From: Silene conica
Taxonomy: Eukaryota > Streptophyta > Magnoliopsida > Caryophyllales > Caryophyllaceae
Assembly (NCBI GenBank): GCA_029255685.2
Contig: CM055315.2
Coordinates: 27,161,501 to 27,225,500 of the forward strand
Reading direction: 5' to 3'
Length of the DNA: 64,000 nt
Below are positions 47,991 through 58,809 of this stretch, piece by piece. The position numbers were made by a program, and so were the translations under genes. Each line of letters opens with the position of its first letter. The first letter of the stretch is position 1. Under the pieces are notes generated by a model. That model saw only the letters and a program-made list of their open reading frames with translations, was not told where the DNA came from and ran no database searches.

Positions 47991-48364
47991 GCCTATGTGC
48001 CTAAGACCTGGCCAGACCTCTCGATGCAATAACTGTACACCAAACGACACTCGGGACCCAGAACGTATAACTGACGAATCTGGACACCCCCGAACATAGA
48101 CCAAAATAAATCCCACATCAATGGGCGACGTTAGTTCATTCCGATAGTATATAACTGATACTACCGTCATCTATTCAAACTAGCAAACAACAATGCACAA
48201 TATAACTGACTGTACTAACATGCGTGAATACCATCACGACTCAAACAAGTAGAACATCATAACAGACTGTCCTAATGTCAAATGCATAAAAGTATCCAAC
48301 GACATATGCAAACACAATATTATACAATCACTGAACACAACTCAACATGTGATTCAAGTATAAA

Positions 48365-48690
48365 CAACCAAAGTTATAGTAACCTTAACTATAACATAAG
48401 TAATGGATGCGAGGTTATACTAACCTCAACTATAACTTCCACATATGGCTTAAGGTTATAGTAACCTTAGCCAAACCTTGACACGAACCTAAAGTTATAC
48501 TAGCACTAACCATAACCTCGAGTCATACCTCAGGTTTACGTTAGTCTCAGCTATAATTTTAACTCGTAATTCAAAGTTATATTAACTTCAGCTATAACTT
48601 TGAGTCGTACTCAAGGTTGTACTAGTTTCAGCTATAACCTTGAATCATATTTTCAAGGTTACACATACTTCACTATAACCTTGAGCAACA
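48365..48690. repeat. Degenerate ~50-bp tandem repeats (AGGTTATAGTAACCT-like)
   Basis: About seven units carry variants of 'aaggttatagtaacctta' and 'ctataacctt'. The core is itself nearly palindromic. They lie inside the nested solo LTR. Confidence 0.7.
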
Positions 48691-51407
48691 CTCTTGTCCA
48701 TTAGCCTTGCCGCCATCTAGGGTTTTTCTCGCGAACCCTAGTTGCGCACACGACACCCATAACGACTTATCAACACATTATAATCCACAATTACGATAAT
48801 AAAACATACATAAATATATGAGACATAATTAATCTATGACAATAAATAATCAAACATGTACTAATCGTACAAATAATCATTAAATCATATCAATTACATC
48901 AATTGACATAAACACAATTAAAAGAGAAACACCTAGTTACCTTTTTGGCAATTAATGAAAACCTTCATAAAGAATACGATCAACAAAGTCTTGTCTCCAA
49001 CACGTGTCAATAACCCCAAAAATGAACTTTAACGAAAGCGTAAATCCAAATACTTGTGATAGAAATTGTACAAAACAATAACCCTTTAGAAAAGCGCCAA
49101 GGGAAAGACATCTTCTTCTTTACCCACAAAACAAGAGACCCAAAACGTAGGTCTAAAGGTCTATACAAATAATTCCCAATAAAATATTTTGAATATAAAA
49201 TATTGTAAAGGTAAGAGCAAGGATTGTGAAAATATAATTTATGTATGAGTTTGGAAGAATGACAGATATTCAACAATAAAGTCGAAAGGAAGAAAAGAGA
49301 ACGAAAGAGAGAAAAGAGGTGAGAAGTCGCGCGGCCAACATCACGTACAAAACAAAGTTGACCTAGTTGCTTGCTAGGTTAAATTCTATTTATAAGGAGA
49401 TTAGTTAATGGGCTTTTGGTCCATTAGCTCATACAATGGATTATCTGATTACAAATCCGATTGAGCCATATTAAATCGTAAAGAGAACTTGAAATAGAAA
49501 AGTAAATATCAAATTAAAATAATAAAATTGTGGACGGACATTTTAACCCATCCAAAAGTAGATTAAAACGGAAAAAAAAAAAAAAATAGGAAACGAAAGC
49601 TATAAATATATATTTCCAAAATTCATTTATAAACTTCGAAATAATTAATTAAATAAAATACTTTTATAATAAAATATTATTATAAAATACGGGGTGTTAC
49701 ATCTTTGCTCGATCAAGTATTTTCCAGAGAGAAAGTGTTTGATCGAGTCCTTGCGTTACTCGATCGAGGGCTTTGGGAAAAAAAGTTACTCGATCGAGTG
49801 ATTTTTCAATCGATCGAGCAACTCACTTAAACCACAGTTTTCGCAACTTCAGTTTTTAGGTCAAAACACGTAAGTTAACCTAATCTCCCTTTATAAAGGG
49901 GTAGGTTAACACTTTTCCATTATTCATTAATAGTTAGTAGTTTTCACATTTCAGTTTCTCTCTTACGTTTTACTGTAGAAAGGAGACGGAGGAAACTCCG
50001 TTCTCCTTTCCTTCCGCATTTTTGCAGATATGAATTTCTCCCTTAATGTTAACCGATAATTTTTATTTCAGTTTTTTTTGCTTTTTATTTCTTTTATGTT
50101 TTGATCACTTTTTATTATGCGTAGGTAGTTTTCTTCTGCTAAGACTTAGAGAATCCGTAATAAGAAAGTTAGTAATCAATTCATCATGTTTATTCTCATA
50201 TAATGGTTGTTGTCACTTACTACACTTAATAGCGACTAGTTGCTTGAGTCGACGCATTTAATTAGTTGATTTGGTAAACTTTGACCTAGACCGAAAGGCT
50301 GGAAAGGGTGAGACCTGTAGTAACACCTTAGGGCACGTGGTAAGGGCGAAAGCTAAACTATTGTTGTCTTAGGGAGAATTGAGACCGAAAGGAGATTTTC
50401 GCTAACCCATGAATTATATTTAAATTGTTTAATCTGAAACTTTGACTACTAGGCTTAATTAATTATGGTGAACCGGTTGTCTTAGCTATTTCTTTCCCTT
50501 GCTATAATTTTATTTCTTTTTATCTCTTTTTATCCCTTTGTTTTTAGTTTAGATTATACAAACCCTAAAAACCCCCTTTGTGACTGATAAACGAACCTTA
50601 GAAGTTAGAACAGATACCTTGCCTCCCTGTCGAGATCGACCCTAATTACCGCTGACTTATGTTAGTAGTACTTAAGTATTTATTTTTGGTACTAGACGAC
50701 GGTATCATTTACGTTTCGTTAATTCATGTTTTTCTTGCTATCATGTTTTCTTCTTTGGTTATTTCCTTCGTTTCGATTGTTAATCTCTCTATGCATAGCT
50801 AATTCCCTTGACTAGGGTATCGAGGATTCTATGAATTTGTGACGAATCTTGACTAGGTTTAGATTAGTTTTTTTTGTAAGTCTCTATTGTTAATTTTAGC
50901 GTTTAATAGCGATTAGTCAGTTAATGCGCATGATTGATTAGTTGATTTGGTAAACCCCGACCTAAGATCGAAAGCCTGGTGAGGGTTGGACCTGCTACAA
51001 ACATTAGAGTGCCCTAGTACGTTGCGAGAGCCCGCTAGAAGCATTTTAGGGCGAATAGCGATCCGAGAGGACCTTTTCACTACCCCTTAGACCGATAATT
51101 GCGACTGATCTGCGACCTAAACCTCAATCGTTACACTTTCATTGGTGAATCGACTATCTTAGTTTTATCTCCCTTATATTTTTAAACTTTTTTCTTTTAC
51201 GCTCTTTATTCTTTCTTTCCTTCACTACTTTTAGTTTAGTCAAAACAAACAATCAAAACCCCCAAATTCGGTTACTTCGTTGGACTTTAGTTTAGCGATT
51301 AGAATTTATATCTGTCTCCCTGTGGATACGATCCCGACTTCCTTGCTCCATTAGTTAGGTCAGTTGGTTATCTTTGATAATAGGGTTGTGACAACCGTGT
51401 CAAATTT

Positions 51408-51424
51408 TGGCGCCGTTGCCGGGG
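51408..51424 (+). promoter_or_regulatory. Athila primer-binding site
   Basis: TGGCGCCGTTGCCGGGG lies five bases after the 5' LTR end. It corresponds to the tRNA-Asp type primer site used by Athila/Tat-lineage elements. Confidence 0.85.
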
Positions 51425-51523
51425 AGACGGTGATATTTTATTTGCTTTATTTTAGTTTGTCTTTTGTCTCAAGGGATTCTAATTCCTTGAGACAGTTCTT
51501 ATTCTTTTCTTTAGTTTTTGTTT

Positions 51524-52597
51524 ATGCTCAAGTCCAACAGGTCCAAGCTCATACCATTTGATCTCGAACCTGAAAAGACTTTTCGTGCTTTACGAAACTT
51601 TTGGAAGGAAATACGTCAAGCAGAGGATTTACAGACTCTCGATTCCGTCTATGAAGAATTTTCCACTTCTTTCGAAGAAGGACCTTCCGAGTTCCACACC
51701 TTTGCAGAACAAACTTCGGAGTTTGTTGCTGATATTCCTATACCAGTTGCGATGCCGAAATTGTGTACTCATTCTGAACCTACACCTGATTCCATTCCGA
51801 AAGGGTTCAGACTCCCCACCGCTACCAAAGGACAATTCGATATCCGACCCTCTTACATCAATTTGGTGGAGCGGATCCAGTTACGAGGTGTGAGTGGGGA
51901 AGATCCAGGGAAGCATATGGAGGTGTACACAGACTATTGCTCTACCATACCACTTACTGCCGGAGTCACACAAGAGCAAGTTAAGGAAGTTCTTTTTCCT
52001 TTCTCGCTTCTAGATGGTGCTCGAGAGTGGTACCGTGACCTTGACAAGGAAGCCGCATAAGTGACTGACTGCAATTCTCTCGCACTAGCCTTCTATAAAT
52101 GGTACTACCCTCCACAAAGAACAAACGCTCTCAGAAGCCAAATTACTAGTTTCAAGCAATCACCCACAGAGAACCTAAACGAAGCATGGATCCGTTTTAA
52201 GAAATTGATCCGCTCTATCCCTTAGCACGGGTTCAAGAAATGGTTTTTGTGCAACCAGTTTTACAATGGGTTGTGTGATAACCATCATGCTATTTTGGAT
52301 GCTTTAGCAAATTGGAGGTTTCAGAAGAATGTCGGTGATGATAAGGGCTGGAACGTGATTGAAGAAATGACAACTCATACTGCTGAATATGGGAATCCGA
52401 GAGGAGGACAAAGACCAAGTGTGGGTAGTAATGATAACAGTGCTCTAGTAGCCCAAATGGAGGCTATGAATGCCAGATTTGACCGATTAGAGATGGGTCA
52501 AGGTTCGGGAAATCAACAAACAGTGCATGCCATTGTGCAACACCAAATTGTCTGTGACTGGTGTGGAGTAGAAGGACATACTGGATACTGCGGCTGA
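51524..52597 (+). pseudogene. Athila gag, N-terminal and core part (two nonsense codons)
   Basis: The first ATG after the primer site is at 51524. The frame gives an acidic N-terminus and then the retrotransposon gag core (…YINLVERIQLRGVSGEDPGKHMEVY…, LDGAREWY, TENLNEAWIRFKKLI, FYNGLCD). In-frame stops lie at 52058-52060 and near 52222. A zinc-knuckle-like CDWCGVEGHTGYC near 52556 has one residue fewer than a canonical CCHC box before the last Cys. After this the frame shifts. Gag would form the particle; this copy cannot. Confidence 0.8.
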
Positions 52598-52599
52598 TT

Positions 52600-53615
52600 G
52601 TATATCTGAAAAAGAACAAGTCCTAGCCTTTCAAAGTTATAAGTAGAGTGGACCGTTCTCCAACACCTACAATAAGAGAACAAGAGAGCATCCTAACTTC
52701 TCTTGGCGAAGTCAGAATGTTTTGAACCCTACACCACCTCCACAACAATCCACCTATGTACCACCTCACCGTTCTAATCAACAACAATCTTTTCAAAAGC
52801 CACCATCTTTTCCTCCACCACAACAACAGGCATCTCAGAATATTGGTGAAATTGCAGAATTAAAGGGTATGCTACAATCTCTTATGGCTTAAGTGATGAA
52901 AAATGATCAAGCTAAGGACGCGTCTATCAAGATGCTTGAAACTCAAGTTGCCCAATTGGCTTCTAACCAATCAACAAGGCAACCCGGTTCTTTACCTTCT
53001 CAACCCGATAAACAGCGTGATTCGGTCAATGAAATTCATCTACGAAGTGGGCTCTCTTATGACGGGCCACCTATGCCTAAGGAAATTGACGATTTCGTTA
53101 TCGAAGAAATAGATGTTAGCATTGAGGATGAGATCGATGATTCCGCAAAAGAATCTGGTTCGAGCACTATGTGTCGATCGACGAGCCCATGTCGATCGAC
53201 AGCTGAACTATGCCGATTGATACCTGAACCATGTCGATCGACACGACCCTCCGAAGGAAAGACAAATTCTCGTAAATCGACCGACGTTGCCGATAACTCT
53301 GTTCCGGTTGCTAATAAGGCCATCAGTGATTCCGATCGACCAACTGAGATATCCAAAGGGAAGGAGAAAGCCGCTGAGACACCAATTGTAGTTCAAGTTT
53401 TGTTTCCTAGCCGATTACGGAACACAAAAGTGGAGCAACAGTTCGATAAGTTCATGGAGGTAGTCAAGAATTTACAGGTAATCGTTCCCTTCATTGAACC
53501 GATTACCCAGGTACCCTCTTACGCTAAATTTATGAAAGATATATTGACTCGTAAGAGAAGCTTTAATGAAGTAGAGACTTTTGCTTTTACTAAAGAGTGC
53601 AACGCACTCTTATAA
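52600..53615 (+). pseudogene. Athila gag-protease linker region with CGATCGAC-encoded repeats
   Basis: A new frame begins with a Pro/Gln-rich stretch (52730-52830), a stop at 52887-52889, then LETQVAQLASN and VNEIHLRSGL, phrases conserved at this position in Athila polyproteins. Between 53165 and 53240 the palindromic LTR-type motif is read in frame as repeated CRST. The frame ends with FMKDILTRKRSFNEVETFAFTK. A TAA at 53613-53615 separates it from the protease although the frame is the same. Confidence 0.7.
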
Positions 53616-53959
53616 AGCAAGTCTCCACCCAAATTGAAAGACCCAGGTAGTTTCTCCATTCCTGTTACCATAGGTACCCTTGTGATAGACAAAGCTTTGT
53701 GTGATTTGGGTGCAAGTGTCAGTGTCATGCCTTATTCGGTTTGTGAAAAGTTGAATTTGGGTAATCTTAAGGTCACGAGTGTGACTCTTCAAATGGCGGA
53801 TAGACCAGTAAAGCGACCTCTAAGGGTGTTAGAGGATGTCTCTGTTAGGATAGGTAAATTCTTTATACCTGTCGATTTTATTGTGCTAGATATAACTGAG
53901 GACACCCAAATTCCAATCATCTTGGGTAGACCTTTCCTACACACTGCAAGTTTTTAAGC
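53616..53959 (+). pseudogene. Athila aspartic protease domain
   Basis: In the same frame as the preceding segment, the sequence KDPGSFSIPVTIG leads to the retropepsin active site CDLGASVSVMP (D-x-G replaced here by D-L-G-A-S). It ends with the conserved PIILGRPFL. The stop after ASF (53957-53959) falls where RNase H and reverse transcriptase should follow. No such domain is found downstream, so the pol genes were lost. Confidence 0.75.
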
Positions 53960-54721
53960 ATTTGTCGATCGACATAGGTTCGCTTCGTCGATCGACATAA
54001 GAGGCAAAAAAGAGGCATCTGATCGACATAAGCCCGTCGACACAGGAAGTTTTTTATCTCTAATTGTGTTTCGTGTCGATCGACATGTGTATGGTGTGTC
54101 GATCGACACACATATCAGTGTGCTAGCCCCTTATGTTTTCAGAAATACAAAGGAAGAACCCATTTGTTTTCCCCCTTTTCTCTCGTTAACTTCACTTTCA
54201 TCCTCCCCATTTCGTTTTTCCTCTCTAATCCAACTGCAAATCCCTTTTATTACATCCAATTTTTCGTTCCCATCCCCAATTGTTCGTAATCATTACTTCA
54301 GTTCCCCCAATTTCAATCGAAGATTGCGAATTAAGGTTAGGGTTTATGAATTTCGAGTTTTTCCCAAATCAATTTCTGGGTTTCCTTGGTAAGTTTTCCT
54401 ACTTTTATTCGAATTGATTGTGATTAAGAGGTAGGGTCTGTTAATCCTATTGATTTATGCACAATAATTGTCGTTTAAATTCAATTCGGAAATTGCGAAT
54501 TGAAGGTTAGGGTTTGTGATTTTTATAATCGATTTCTGGTTTGTTTCCCTGTTTTCATTTGATTTAACTACGAATTGAGAATAGGGTTAACAACTACATC
54601 AACCCCCTTGTGTTTTGTGCGTGATTTTATCGTTTTCCTCAATTCAATTCGATAATTGCGAATTTGGGTGCTGGAATTGCGAATTTTTAATTCGAAAAGT
54701 TGTAGTTTGCAGGTATTGAAG
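53960..54721 (+). other. Non-coding region between protease and ORF-1 with telo-box-like words
   Basis: Four to five CGATCGAC palindromes lie at 53960-54115. A pyrimidine-rich stretch (54165-54310) follows. Then come repeated GGTTAGGGTTT words (about 54335, 54505 and 54585) with 'gaattgcgaatt' repeats. The composition resembles a plant promoter and 5' UTR for the downstream ORF, but no TATA box was assigned. Confidence 0.45.
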
Positions 54722-55507
54722 ATGGATAGTAGGGGAAAGCGACGAAGAACCATGAATAGTAGGGATAGTGGTGAACAGTCGGAGCCAACAAGCAACCCCA
54801 TCAGCGGGAATGGAACATGCGAACAACCCGAAGCGGCGATAGTACCTCGAGCACAAATCAGTAGCATTGACGGCTTTCCAAATGTGGTTTTCGCTTCACA
54901 AGAGCAGCGAGACAGGTTCGAGGAACTTCGTACTTGTACCATTATTCCTACCCGTTTCTTTGACGATGTGTCACTAAATGCTTTAGGAGTAGAGGTCCAT
55001 GACTCAGTTGTCAGTCTGCTTAGGGGAACCAGAACTAGTGGTCTTATTAAAATGCTTGAGTACACATATACATCTTTGACTTACGAATTTTTCAGCAGTT
55101 ATGTGTATGAACCCAAGGATGAGGATGAAGGTGTTGAGGAGAGCCAGGTCTCCTTCCGCCTCCTTAACTACAGCTATAAATTAACTTTGACTGAGCTAGG
55201 CCAACCTTCAGGTAGTGTGCCCCCTCCCGTGCGTCCTCCCGTGACTTCGACACTTGTACCTTCCACCTCTGAGACTCGACCGCGTATTAAGTACCCGACT
55301 AATTATGTCCTCATCCCACCTTTTGTGCCTCCTCCGGTAATGAACCAGGAGGCACGTGACCATTTGCTTCTTAAGATGTGCAGGGACATTAGACAGGCGT
55401 GGATTGACCAGTCACTTTTCGCTTACCACAATTACAATGCCAATGTCAAGGAAGGCAATATTGCTCCCGATGTGGTACACCCTTCTTGGTTGCGGTACCC
55501 AGCTTGA
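54722..55507 (+). CDS. Athila ORF-1-like protein (PF03078-type)
   Basis: This 261-codon open frame starts from the ATG at 54722 (MDSRGKRRR, strongly basic). Residues about 55-150 (ERFEELRT-like, IIPTRFFDD, LNALGVEV, VVSLLRGT, YTSLTYEFFSS) follow the pattern of the 'Arabidopsis retrotransposon ORF-1' family of Athila elements. That family's molecular function is not known to me. The second half is Pro-rich. The frame ends at a TGA about 90 bp before an acidic stretch readable in another frame (EDHDDTDDDE), so the C-terminus may be truncated. It sits where Athila elements carry their extra, env-position gene. Confidence 0.6.
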   Translation: MDSRGKRRRTMNSRDSGEQSEPTSNPISGNGTCEQPEAAIVPRAQISSIDGFPNVVFASQEQRDRFEELRTCTIIPTRFFDDVSLNALGVEVHDSVVSLLRGTRTSGLIKMLEYTYTSLTYEFFSSYVYEPKDEDEGVEESQVSFRLLNYSYKLTLTELGQPSGSVPPPVRPPVTSTLVPSTSETRPRIKYPTNYVLIPPFVPPPVMNQEARDHLLLKMCRDIRQAWIDQSLFAYHNYNANVKEGNIAPDVVHPSWLRYPA

Positions 55508-56143
55508 GGATATCCACCTAGGCCTAACCAGCGTAGGCGTGTGCATAACGAGGAGAGGACGAGTGAGGCTGAGGACCATGATGATACGGATGATGACGAG
55601 TGAGGCTTCTTGGTTCCGCTCCCCAAGTTTGTGCTGGTTTAGGGAGGTTTTGTATATAAGTTGTAAGTTTTTCCTTTTCTTACTTTATGCTTTTCGTCGT
55701 TAGTTTACCCTTTATTTCCCTTATATATATGCTGCTGCTGCTTGTATGTTACATATGTCTGTTTGCACTTCCATATTGCATGTTTCTTGTTTTTTTTTCT
55801 TTTTCTTGTTTTTTCCTTCTTTTTTTTAAATAATTTGAATTTAGGTAGCATCTTAGGTTGAGTCGGAGTGGTAATGTAACAATGATGATTTTTTCCTTTA
55901 TACTTTTGCTATCTCGTCCAAGTCGTGCTTTTGTGACACCTATCTTTCGAAAAGAAATCATTTGCATAGTCTACGAGTTTTTCACAAACTTTACCGAACG
56001 AGTGGATTTGACTTATGTTGGCAACCTACTTAAACATTCTAAGGTATAGAGCTTCCCTAAACCAATGACATTCACGATTGGTTTCATCTTGGATGTGAGT
56101 AGTACTCCTTGAAAGGCATGTGGCATCAAACTGTGCGTGGCAC
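55508..56143 (+). other. Athila 3' non-coding region, part 1
   Basis: T-rich sequence with no supported gene. It is interrupted by the MITE at 56144. Confidence 0.5.
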
Positions 56144-56793
56144 TAGGGATGGCAATGGGTAGGGTCCGGCAAGACCCGACACGATCCGAAGTAAAAAACC
56201 TTAGACCCATACCCGACCCAGACCCTAAAGGGTCTGAAATTAATGGACCCATACCCGACCCTAATGGGTCTTGGTCTGGGTAGGGTCTACCCTAGGGTCC
56301 AATTTTTCTTAACGAGTCATTCAGTAAAATGTACCAAAATTCGAATTAAATTACAAAGTTTGGATTAAAGTATTACAAAGTCTTGGTTATTTGGATCATT
56401 AACCGTACCCGACCCTAAATTATATCACTTACCGTACCCAAACTTATCATTTTCAACAATTTCCTCGTTATTTTTAATGGTTATTTGGATATGCGTATAG
56501 TATACTAATGATAACTAATAAGGTTCATCTGTTTGTGTGTTTTATTTGGGTTATTGAGGTTCGTATGTGTGTTTTTTGTTTTTGTTTTTCTTTTTTTAAA
56601 TAAATATAAGGGTCTAAGGGTCGGGTAGGGTCCCAAGACCAAGACCAAGACCCGGACCCGGACCCGAAGTTTTTATATAAGACCCATAGCCGACCCATAC
56701 CCGAGTGGGTCTCAAAAATTCAAACCCATACCCGACCTGTTAGGGTCAGACCCTAAGGATCTGGGTTGGGTACCCGACCCACTGCCATCCCTA
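56144..56793. mobile_element. hAT-like MITE with GACCC/GGGTC-rich arms
   Basis: Ends TAGGGATGGCAATGGGTAGG and the inverse (GGGTCGGGTACCC…) ACTGCCATCCCTA form imperfect terminal inverted repeats, the TAGGGATGGCAA type common in plant MITEs. The arms are full of GACCC/GGGTC words, and the 220-bp core is AT-rich. No clear 8-bp target duplication was found. Non-coding. Confidence 0.65.
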
Positions 56794-57790
56794 TATACGC
56801 ATGAAATCTATCTCTTCTGCCTATATACACTCGGGTGTGTGGCGGTGACACATGTGGAGAGGCTTCCTTTATATTTATCCATTTAGCGTCACATTAGCCA
56901 AATTGCCTTGTTTTGACCTTTTACTCGACTAAATTCCTAATTAGCCTACCTTTGTCAAGCTAGTCTACTTGGTAAGTTCGGAAGTCGTGATGTGGTCAAC
57001 TCATGAAGATAAAGAAAGAAAAAAAAGCTTCTGTGTTGGAAGGAAGGAGTAAGAAGGAAAAATTCTGAAAAAGAAAAAAGAGGGAAAAAGAAGGAAAATG
57101 AAAAATGAAAAATTCTGAAAGAGCAAAAGAAAAAACAAGGAAGAAAAATTCTGAAACGAAAAAGAAAGAAAGAAAAATGAATGATGGAAAGAGGAAAATT
57201 AATAAGTGTGTCGAATCCTATGCAGATTTTGATTTTATGTGAAGAGTTTTTCATAATTGGGAAAGAGCTTATGCCCTAATCGACATTGTGTTTTAATGTT
57301 TGAAGACGGTTTAGAAGTTGAACGTTGTGATTTTTGGACATATTCGGCACTAGCTTGACTTCTACCTCCACATCTCAAAATTGTTTTGCCCCTTCTTACA
57401 CGTTTACCTCGCCTCGCAGTTTTGTGTAAGTCCTCGGCATGTGTTATGGACCTTGTTTGGTTGGAGTGTATGTGTACGGTTACTACAGATATTTATCATG
57501 TTACATTGCATGCATGTTCTTGCAAGTCGAGTTAGGTGAGCGTCTATATTTCTTGTCTCTCTTACAAAAAAATTTACTCACCATGTGCTTTGAATGAGTG
57601 ATGAGCGGCCCGAGAAAGTCCAACATAGATAAGTCTTTCAAAGTCAAAAGTTCGGTAATTTTTGGTCATTAGTTACACTCGTTTGCATGTGATTTTGTTT
57701 GGACGAGTCATTTGTATAGCTAGCTTTGAGTCGCATGCCACTCCGTAGTCCTTTCCTCTGTTGTTCTTAATGCTTGCTTGAGGACAAGCA
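56794..57790 (+). other. Athila 3' non-coding region, part 2, with GAAA-rich tract
   Basis: A purine-rich stretch (57010-57200, GAAAAA/GAAAG words) lies within an otherwise ordinary non-coding region. No gene was found. Confidence 0.5.
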
Positions 57791-57811
57791 AGAGTTTAGT
57801 TTGGGGTGATT
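57791..57811 (+). promoter_or_regulatory. Athila polypurine-type tract
   Basis: AGAGTTTAGTTTGGGGTGAT immediately precedes the 3' LTR start (TGATGCG at 57812). This is the plus-strand priming site position, and the phrase after 'gaggacaagca' is typical of Athila 3' ends. Confidence 0.7.
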
Positions 57812-58809
57812 TGATGCGTGCAATTTATACATAGTTTTTCCTTTCTCGCGGCACACATTTTCATGTGTTATTACGACTTTTCTGCTGCTATTCCCTCCAA
57901 ATTCTCGCTACTGGTGACTTGTGTGGCCTTTTGCAGGTTCTACGGATTTTTAGCACAATTGGACATGTTATTCTATGTCGATCGACACATTCAATTATGT
58001 CGATCGAGAGTGAAGGTTATACCGATCGTCAAGCAGCCATCGTCACAAGAAGCCATTGCTTTGAAGTTTTAGTGTTGTGTCGATCGACACAAGTTCATGT
58101 CGATCGACTTGTGAAGGCTATGTCGATCGTCGGAAAGCCATCGTCACAGAAAGACAAGATTTGGAGAAATTGGTGTTGTGTCGATCGTCACTGATTTATG
58201 TGTTGATCGACGGTTCAATGAGTGTGTCGATCGACGCAATTCCATGTCGATCGACATACCTGTATGCGGGACAAATTTCGTTCCTTAGTTTTTTTTAGTT
58301 TATTATGTTTAGTTTTTATTTCTTTTTGGGCCTTTATTATAAAAGACTGTACTTTGTGCTCATTAGGTCATTCTATTTCTTCTATTCTCTTCTTTTACTT
58401 TTCTAGCCTATCATAAATTGTTGGGAGGTTTTTCCCTGAATTTTGGAGACCTAGCTTTTTGGAATTTCTCTCTGCCATACTTTTGATATTTGGTAATTCA
58501 TTTCTCGCAGTTGTTTTTATTCTTATTTCTCTTTTCTCCTTCCTTCATCTTTACGTTTCATTAATTCCTGTTTTTCTTGCTATCATGCTTTCTTCTTTGG
58601 TTATTTCCTTCGTTTCGATTGCTAATCTCTCTATGCATAGCTAATTCCTTTGACTAGGGTATATGGGTTCCTATGAATTTGTGACGAATCTTGATTAGGT
58701 TTAGACTAGTTCGTTTTTGTAAGTCTCTATTGTTAATTGTAGCATTTAATAGCGATTAGTCAGTTAATGCGCATGATTGATTAGTTGATTTGGTAAACCC
58801 CGACCTAAG
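57812..58809 (+). repeat. Athila 3' LTR, truncated on the right
   Basis: Matches the 5' LTR segments 37622-38031, 45742-45927, 46443-46610 and 50713-50950 without any of their insertions, giving a natural empty-site control. Homology stops after 'ccccgacctaag'. The last ~450 bp of the LTR are displaced by whatever begins at 58810. Confidence 0.85.

Larger units (their letters stand above)
47155..49701 (-). mobile_element. Solo chromovirus-type LTR nested in the solo Athila LTR
   Basis: Plus-strand ends are TGTAACAACCCGG and CGGGGTGTTACA. Flanks TCTTT (47150-47154 and 49702-49706) are a perfect 5-bp duplication. Both termini resemble those of the gypsy LTR at 59000-61266 (TGTAACACCCCC… / …TATTACA), and orientation is judged minus by that match. 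At 2547 bp it is non-coding and carries internal minisatellites. Confidence 0.85.
46611..50707 (+). mobile_element. Solo LTR of a second Athila-like family, itself interrupted
   Basis: Starts TGATGCTTGCATATT and ends GACGGTATCA. The 5-bp duplication TTTAC flanks it (46606-46610 and 50708-50712). Removing the nested insertion at 47155-49701 leaves about 1.55 kb. The architecture parallels the host LTR (TGATGC start, TTTTGCAGG near position 120, 'gaccgaaaggctgg' and 'gatcgaccctaatt' near the end), so it is a related family. No primer-binding site or coding sequence is present, so it arose by recombination between LTRs. Confidence 0.85.
37622..51402 (+). repeat. Athila 5' LTR, split into four segments
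   Basis: LTR sequence is present at 37622-38031, 45742-45927, 46443-46610 and 50708-51402, together about 1.45 kb. Each break matches uninterrupted sequence in the 3' LTR (57812-58809). The LTR starts TGATGCG and ends GTGTCA, five bases before the primer-binding site. It carries many TGTCGATCGACA-type palindromes in its first 450 bp. The segment after 58809 in the 3' copy is missing, so only the 5' LTR shows the last ~580 bp. Confidence 0.85.
37622..58809 (+). mobile_element. Athila-type Ty3/gypsy element, defective, with nested insertions
   Basis: Direct LTR copies start with TGATGCGTGC at 37622 and 57812. A primer-binding site (TGGCGCCGTTGCCGGGG) follows the 5' LTR at 51408. A purine-rich tract, TTTAGTTTGGGGTGA, precedes the 3' LTR. 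The coding order is gag, aspartic protease, then a separate ORF-1-like gene. Reverse transcriptase, RNase H and integrase are missing. Nested insertions in the 5' LTR account for about 12.4 kb of the span. The 3' LTR stops at 58809, where another element begins. Confidence 0.85.

Noticed and set aside
52493..52600. Possible functional zinc knuckle in the Athila gag.
   Set aside because: CDWCGVEGHTGYC lacks the canonical four residues between H and the last C, and the frame is already broken upstream.
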